Source: Phycisphaera sp.
GTDB lineage: Bacteria > Planctomycetota > Phycisphaerae > Phycisphaerales > UBA1924
Reading direction: 5' to 3'
Assembly (NCBI GenBank): GCA_025916675.1
Contig: CP098402.1
Location: 925,205-989,204 of the forward strand
DNA length: 64,000 bases
The notes under the pieces were generated by a model. That model saw nothing but the letters and a program-made list of their open reading frames with translations, had not been told where the DNA came from and ran no database searches. Within the stretch, counting starts at the first letter, position 1, and each line of letters begins with the position of its first letter. Below are positions 61,396 to 64,000 of the stretch, piece by piece. The position numbers and the translations under genes were made by a program.

Positions 61396-63768
61396 ATGAG
61401 CATTCTGCCGGAAGAACGACCCAGCGAGCGGACAGAAATGGGACAAGAAGCGGACAATCGAGCGGCCAAGCGGACACCGACGCCGGCCAACCCGGTGGTA
61501 AGCGCGGCCGTCATCGAGCCGCAGGTGGGTTACACGGTCGATCCCCAGCGGCTCAAGCGGCTGCGGGGCACGCGCACCATGGTCGAGCTGGTGGCCGGCA
61601 TCGCCGGCTTCTCGAGTGACAAGTACCGCAAGATCGAATCGGGCAAGACCAGGACCGTCGTCGGGTCCGATCTGTGTGCCATCGCCGGCAAGCTGGGCGT
61701 GCCGCCGACGGCGCTGCTGTCGATGGACCATCCGGATCGCACCATGTTGCCCGGTCGGGCCGAATCCGCAGTATCTCTACCGGTGATGACCAGCGGCCAG
61801 GCCCACAACGTTGAGCGTGTGATCGAAGGGCTTGACCAGGACGTGCGCATCCAGACGCTGACCGGACCACGAGGCGTGGGCAAGTCGACCGTCGCCATGC
61901 ATCTCATTACAGAAACGCAGAGGCGCCTGGACACTCGTGCTCGATTCGCTTCGCTGCTCGACCAATGCCAGCCCTGGGAGCTCTGGCGATCCCTGGGCGT
62001 CCAGAGCATCGGCCGTGATGCCGACTCGGGCCGGACCCGCGTCGAGGTCATCGATGCGCTCCGCGACGACACGGCCGTCCTAATCCTCGACGTCGATGGC
62101 ACGCCCTGCCCCTCGACCATCGAGCAGATCGAGACGATCACGCGGTTCTGCGATGGCCTCAATATCGTCGTGGCAGCGGAGCGTGCATTGGATCTCCCGG
62201 GTGAACGCGTGGAACCGATCGAGCCGGTCCGTTTCGACCCGAAGATGGTGTCGAGCGCGGACGATCTCGGCGAGAGCGACGCGTGGCAGCTCGTCGTCGC
62301 GGAGTTACCACGCGATCGCGCATCGAATCTGCTCGATGGGGTCCGGTTCCCAGAGCTCGTCTCATTGCTCGGCTTGGGCGACGGCACGCCAGGGTGGTTC
62401 GTCGCGGTGGGACGAGAGCTCCGTGAGCACGAGCCGGGGGACATCGCGCGGCGCATCGCCACGCGCGAGTTGTCGTTCTCATCGGGTGCCGATCGCACGT
62501 GGGACCAGCGCGTCCGGCGGGCGAGCGAGTCGATCTCGATCGATCAGCTCTCGGTGCTGGCCATCCTGCCACGGTCGTTCGTGCTCGAAGACATCCGGGG
62601 CCTCGCCGGCCTGGGCACATCGGAGATCGAGCGGATCCTCGGGATCGCGCAGGACCACTGGCTCATCGAGAAGAACGGCGATCGGTTCATCATCCCACGC
62701 GCGGCACAGCAAGCGTGCGCGAGGCTGGGCGGCTCCGCACACCAGCGCGCGATCGACGGACTGCTGGCCAGGCTCCCGGCCCACGACGCGCCGCCGCAGG
62801 AACTCGCCGCCTTCGATGTGCATGGCCACATGGCGGCGCTGCACCTGGCTGCCATCGGGGCCAGTGAGGGGCAGATGCCGGACCTGGCCAAGCGGATCAT
62901 CGCGTTGCTGATCCCCGCGTGCATGAGGCCGACGCGATGGAGCGAGGTCACGGCGATGGCCGTCGATCTTGAGCGCCGCCTGGCGGATATCGAGGGCATC
63001 TCAACGGTGCCCATCGCACGATGGGCGGGCACCGGGGCATTGGTGACGGGCGACCTCGATGCCGCGAGGTACTGGGCCGGGCGGTGCGTCGAGCGAGCCA
63101 CGAAGAACGTCGAGCGGGCGGCCGGACTGAACGTGCTCGCGGCGTGTCGCCTGAGTGGGAAGGACCTGTCGCGATCCGACCTCGACGACTCGCTGGCCGA
63201 CTGGATCGAGGCTCGCCGCCTGTACGACGAGGTCGACGACACGATGAGCGTCCTGACCATGGATGCAAATATCGCGATTGTCTACGAGTCGGTCGGGGAT
63301 CTGGACGCGTCCCTCGAATCAACGAGCAATTGGTCCCAGATCGGAGGTATCCTCCATGTCCAACTGGCGATCACGAGGGCTCGCGTGTTGTTGCGAGTTG
63401 GACGGACGGACGAAGCGATCGAGATCATCACGGCGATCAAAGACGATGACGCCCTCGCGAATCCGATGGCGTCGATCGCGTTCGTCACGCTGCTCGCGTT
63501 TGCCGTACTTGCACGCGAGGGCGTCACCCTTCCCCGGTCGCGTCTCGACGGGCGGCAGGGGTCTGGGTCTGCGGACTATTCGCTGGCTGCCGAGGCCCTG
63601 GCCCGGTCCAAGCTCATCGCGATGCTCGAAGGGATCGACCCAGGCCTGCTCGACCGCATCGATTGGGCGTGGGTGGAATCCACGGTCACGCCGCGTGCGA
63701 TCACCGAGTTGCAAGACGCGGGCGACGTGTCCGGCTTGGCTCGTCGTGTGCTGAAAACGCAGGCGTGA
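61396..63768 (+). CDS. XRE-HTH / STAND-type ATPase with TPR-like C-terminus
   Basis: 790 aa. Residues 48-108: Cro/CI-type HTH (RLKRLRGTRTMVELVAGIAG, FSSDKYRKIESGKTRTVVGS). Residues 150-430: P-loop NTPase of STAND/AAA type, with Walker A GPRGVGKS (157-164) and Walker B TAVLILDVDG (226-235). The C-terminal half is helical and TPR-like (AGTGALVTGDLDAARYWAGR; LARSKLIAMLEGI). Such proteins act as regulated switches, either as transcriptional activators or as phage sensors. It is the last gene before tRNA-Ser and divergent from the transfer module. Confidence 0.75.
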   Translation: MSILPEERPSERTEMGQEADNRAAKRTPTPANPVVSAAVIEPQVGYTVDPQRLKRLRGTRTMVELVAGIAGFSSDKYRKIESGKTRTVVGSDLCAIAGKLGVPPTALLSMDHPDRTMLPGRAESAVSLPVMTSGQAHNVERVIEGLDQDVRIQTLTGPRGVGKSTVAMHLITETQRRLDTRARFASLLDQCQPWELWRSLGVQSIGRDADSGRTRVEVIDALRDDTAVLILDVDGTPCPSTIEQIETITRFCDGLNIVVAAERALDLPGERVEPIEPVRFDPKMVSSADDLGESDAWQLVVAELPRDRASNLLDGVRFPELVSLLGLGDGTPGWFVAVGRELREHEPGDIARRIATRELSFSSGADRTWDQRVRRASESISIDQLSVLAILPRSFVLEDIRGLAGLGTSEIERILGIAQDHWLIEKNGDRFIIPRAAQQACARLGGSAHQRAIDGLLARLPAHDAPPQELAAFDVHGHMAALHLAAIGASEGQMPDLAKRIIALLIPACMRPTRWSEVTAMAVDLERRLADIEGISTVPIARWAGTGALVTGDLDAARYWAGRCVERATKNVERAAGLNVLAACRLSGKDLSRSDLDDSLADWIEARRLYDEVDDTMSVLTMDANIAIVYESVGDLDASLESTSNWSQIGGILHVQLAITRARVLLRVGRTDEAIEIITAIKDDDALANPMASIAFVTLLAFAVLAREGVTLPRSRLDGRQGSGSADYSLAAEALARSKLIAMLEGIDPGLLDRIDWAWVESTVTPRAITELQDAGDVSGLARRVLKTQA

Positions 63769-63791
63769 GCGCCGTTGCGGAGAATCTCTAG

Positions 63792-63845
63792 GAACCCAGC
63801 GCGAGGCGCGAAAAACGCCGATTTTGGTACCCACTTGGAACCCAG
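63792..63845. repeat. GGAACCCA direct repeats next to tRNA-Ser
   Basis: GGAACCCA at 63792-63799 and 63838-63845, and GGTACCCA at 63827-63834. The first is followed by GCGCGAGGCGCG, close to the GGGCGAGGCGCAG that follows the TGGAACTC pair in copy A. The cluster lies about 60 bp from the tRNA 3' end and looks like integrase arm sites. Confidence 0.45.
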
Positions 63846-63906
63846 GGGTGTTTTGTCCTTGCAAAACGGCTCTGAGAGACTCTCAAGCAGGCTTTTCTTG
63901 TACAAG

Positions 63907-63993
63907 CGGAGAGGGGGGGATTCGAACCCCCGATGACCCGAAGGCCATACCGGATTTCGAATCCGGCGCGTTCAGCCGCTCCGCCACCTCTCC
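63907..63993 (-). tRNA. tRNA-Ser(CGA)
   Basis: The acceptor stem GGAGAGG pairs with CCTCTCC. The anticodon loop TTCGAAA is closed by CCGGA/TCCGG, giving anticodon CGA (codon UCG). A long variable arm and the T-arm GGGGGTTCGAATCCCCC are present. No CCA is encoded. The 3' end is the sequence repeated at 3873, and the right edge of the window cuts just beyond the 5' end. Confidence 0.93.
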
Positions 63994-64000
63994 GGGATGG

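Noticed and set aside
58896-61514. 872-aa minus-strand open frame over the transfer module
   Set aside because: Overlaps the TraD-like and membrane-protein genes in another frame; composition is Arg/Pro/Gly noise.

Overview
The window is high-G+C bacterial DNA that looks like a planctomycete, most likely order Phycisphaerales. The evidence is lineage style rather than a marker gene: two pairs of an ECF-like sigma factor followed by a large fused Ser/Thr kinase, three secreted proteins ending in a tandem EF-hand 'GC-type dockerin' tail (motif GELTLFDFLAFQN, terminal Gly-Cys or Cys), a giant secreted RHS protein, and a compact type II secretion operon. There is no rRNA gene. One intact tRNA, tRNA-Ser(CGA), lies at the extreme right edge.

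Layout. 1-3.7 kb is a mobile-element relic: the 3' end of a phage terminase large subunit, a zinc-ribbon membrane protein, a DUF2924 fragment and a frameshifted large serine recombinase. 3.7-12.5 kb holds secreted GC-dockerin proteins, a sigma/kinase pair whose kinase carries a YadA-head plus S74-like tail, an IS3-family element, and dispersed intergenic repeats that look like old attachment sites and solo IS ends. 12.5-19.7 kb is a 2204-aa RHS protein with a Cys-rich C-terminus and a small overlapping membrane-protein gene, a candidate toxin/immunity pair. 20.3-31.0 kb is a tightly overlapped type II secretion operon (gspD-E-F-G-H-I-J-K, then C-, L- and M-like genes and a TPR lipoprotein). 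31.0-35.4 kb holds a second sigma/kinase pair (kinase-PEGA-FGE fusion), an orphan secreted-type protein and a LuxR-type regulator.

36.3-63.8 kb is accessory and mobile. It contains ArdC-like antirestriction, a MobF (TrwC-type) relaxase, an HEXXH metalloprotease with a small overlapping partner, a tyrosine integrase/excisionase module beside a half tRNA-Thr and an integrase remnant, and then the most interesting cluster (48.2-56.8 kb). That cluster has a queD gene, a PD-(D/E)XK (RecB/Cas4-like) nuclease, a UvrD/Rep helicase and a DpdA-type DNA transglycosylase with an N-terminal DUF6884 domain. The last three are translationally coupled. I read this as a 7-deazapurine DNA-modification island paired with a non-canonical helicase/nuclease module. 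The right end carries a second integrase/excisionase pair, a membrane protein, a TraD/VirD4-like ATPase and an XRE-STAND-type ATPase next to tRNA-Ser. A 23-bp perfect direct repeat of the tRNA-Ser 3' end lies 60 kb to the left, at 3.87 kb, so much of the window may be one island or several stacked islands at this tRNA.

Family assignments come from reading motifs by eye. No database search was run. Starts were chosen from Shine-Dalgarno sequences, overlaps and N-terminal motifs.
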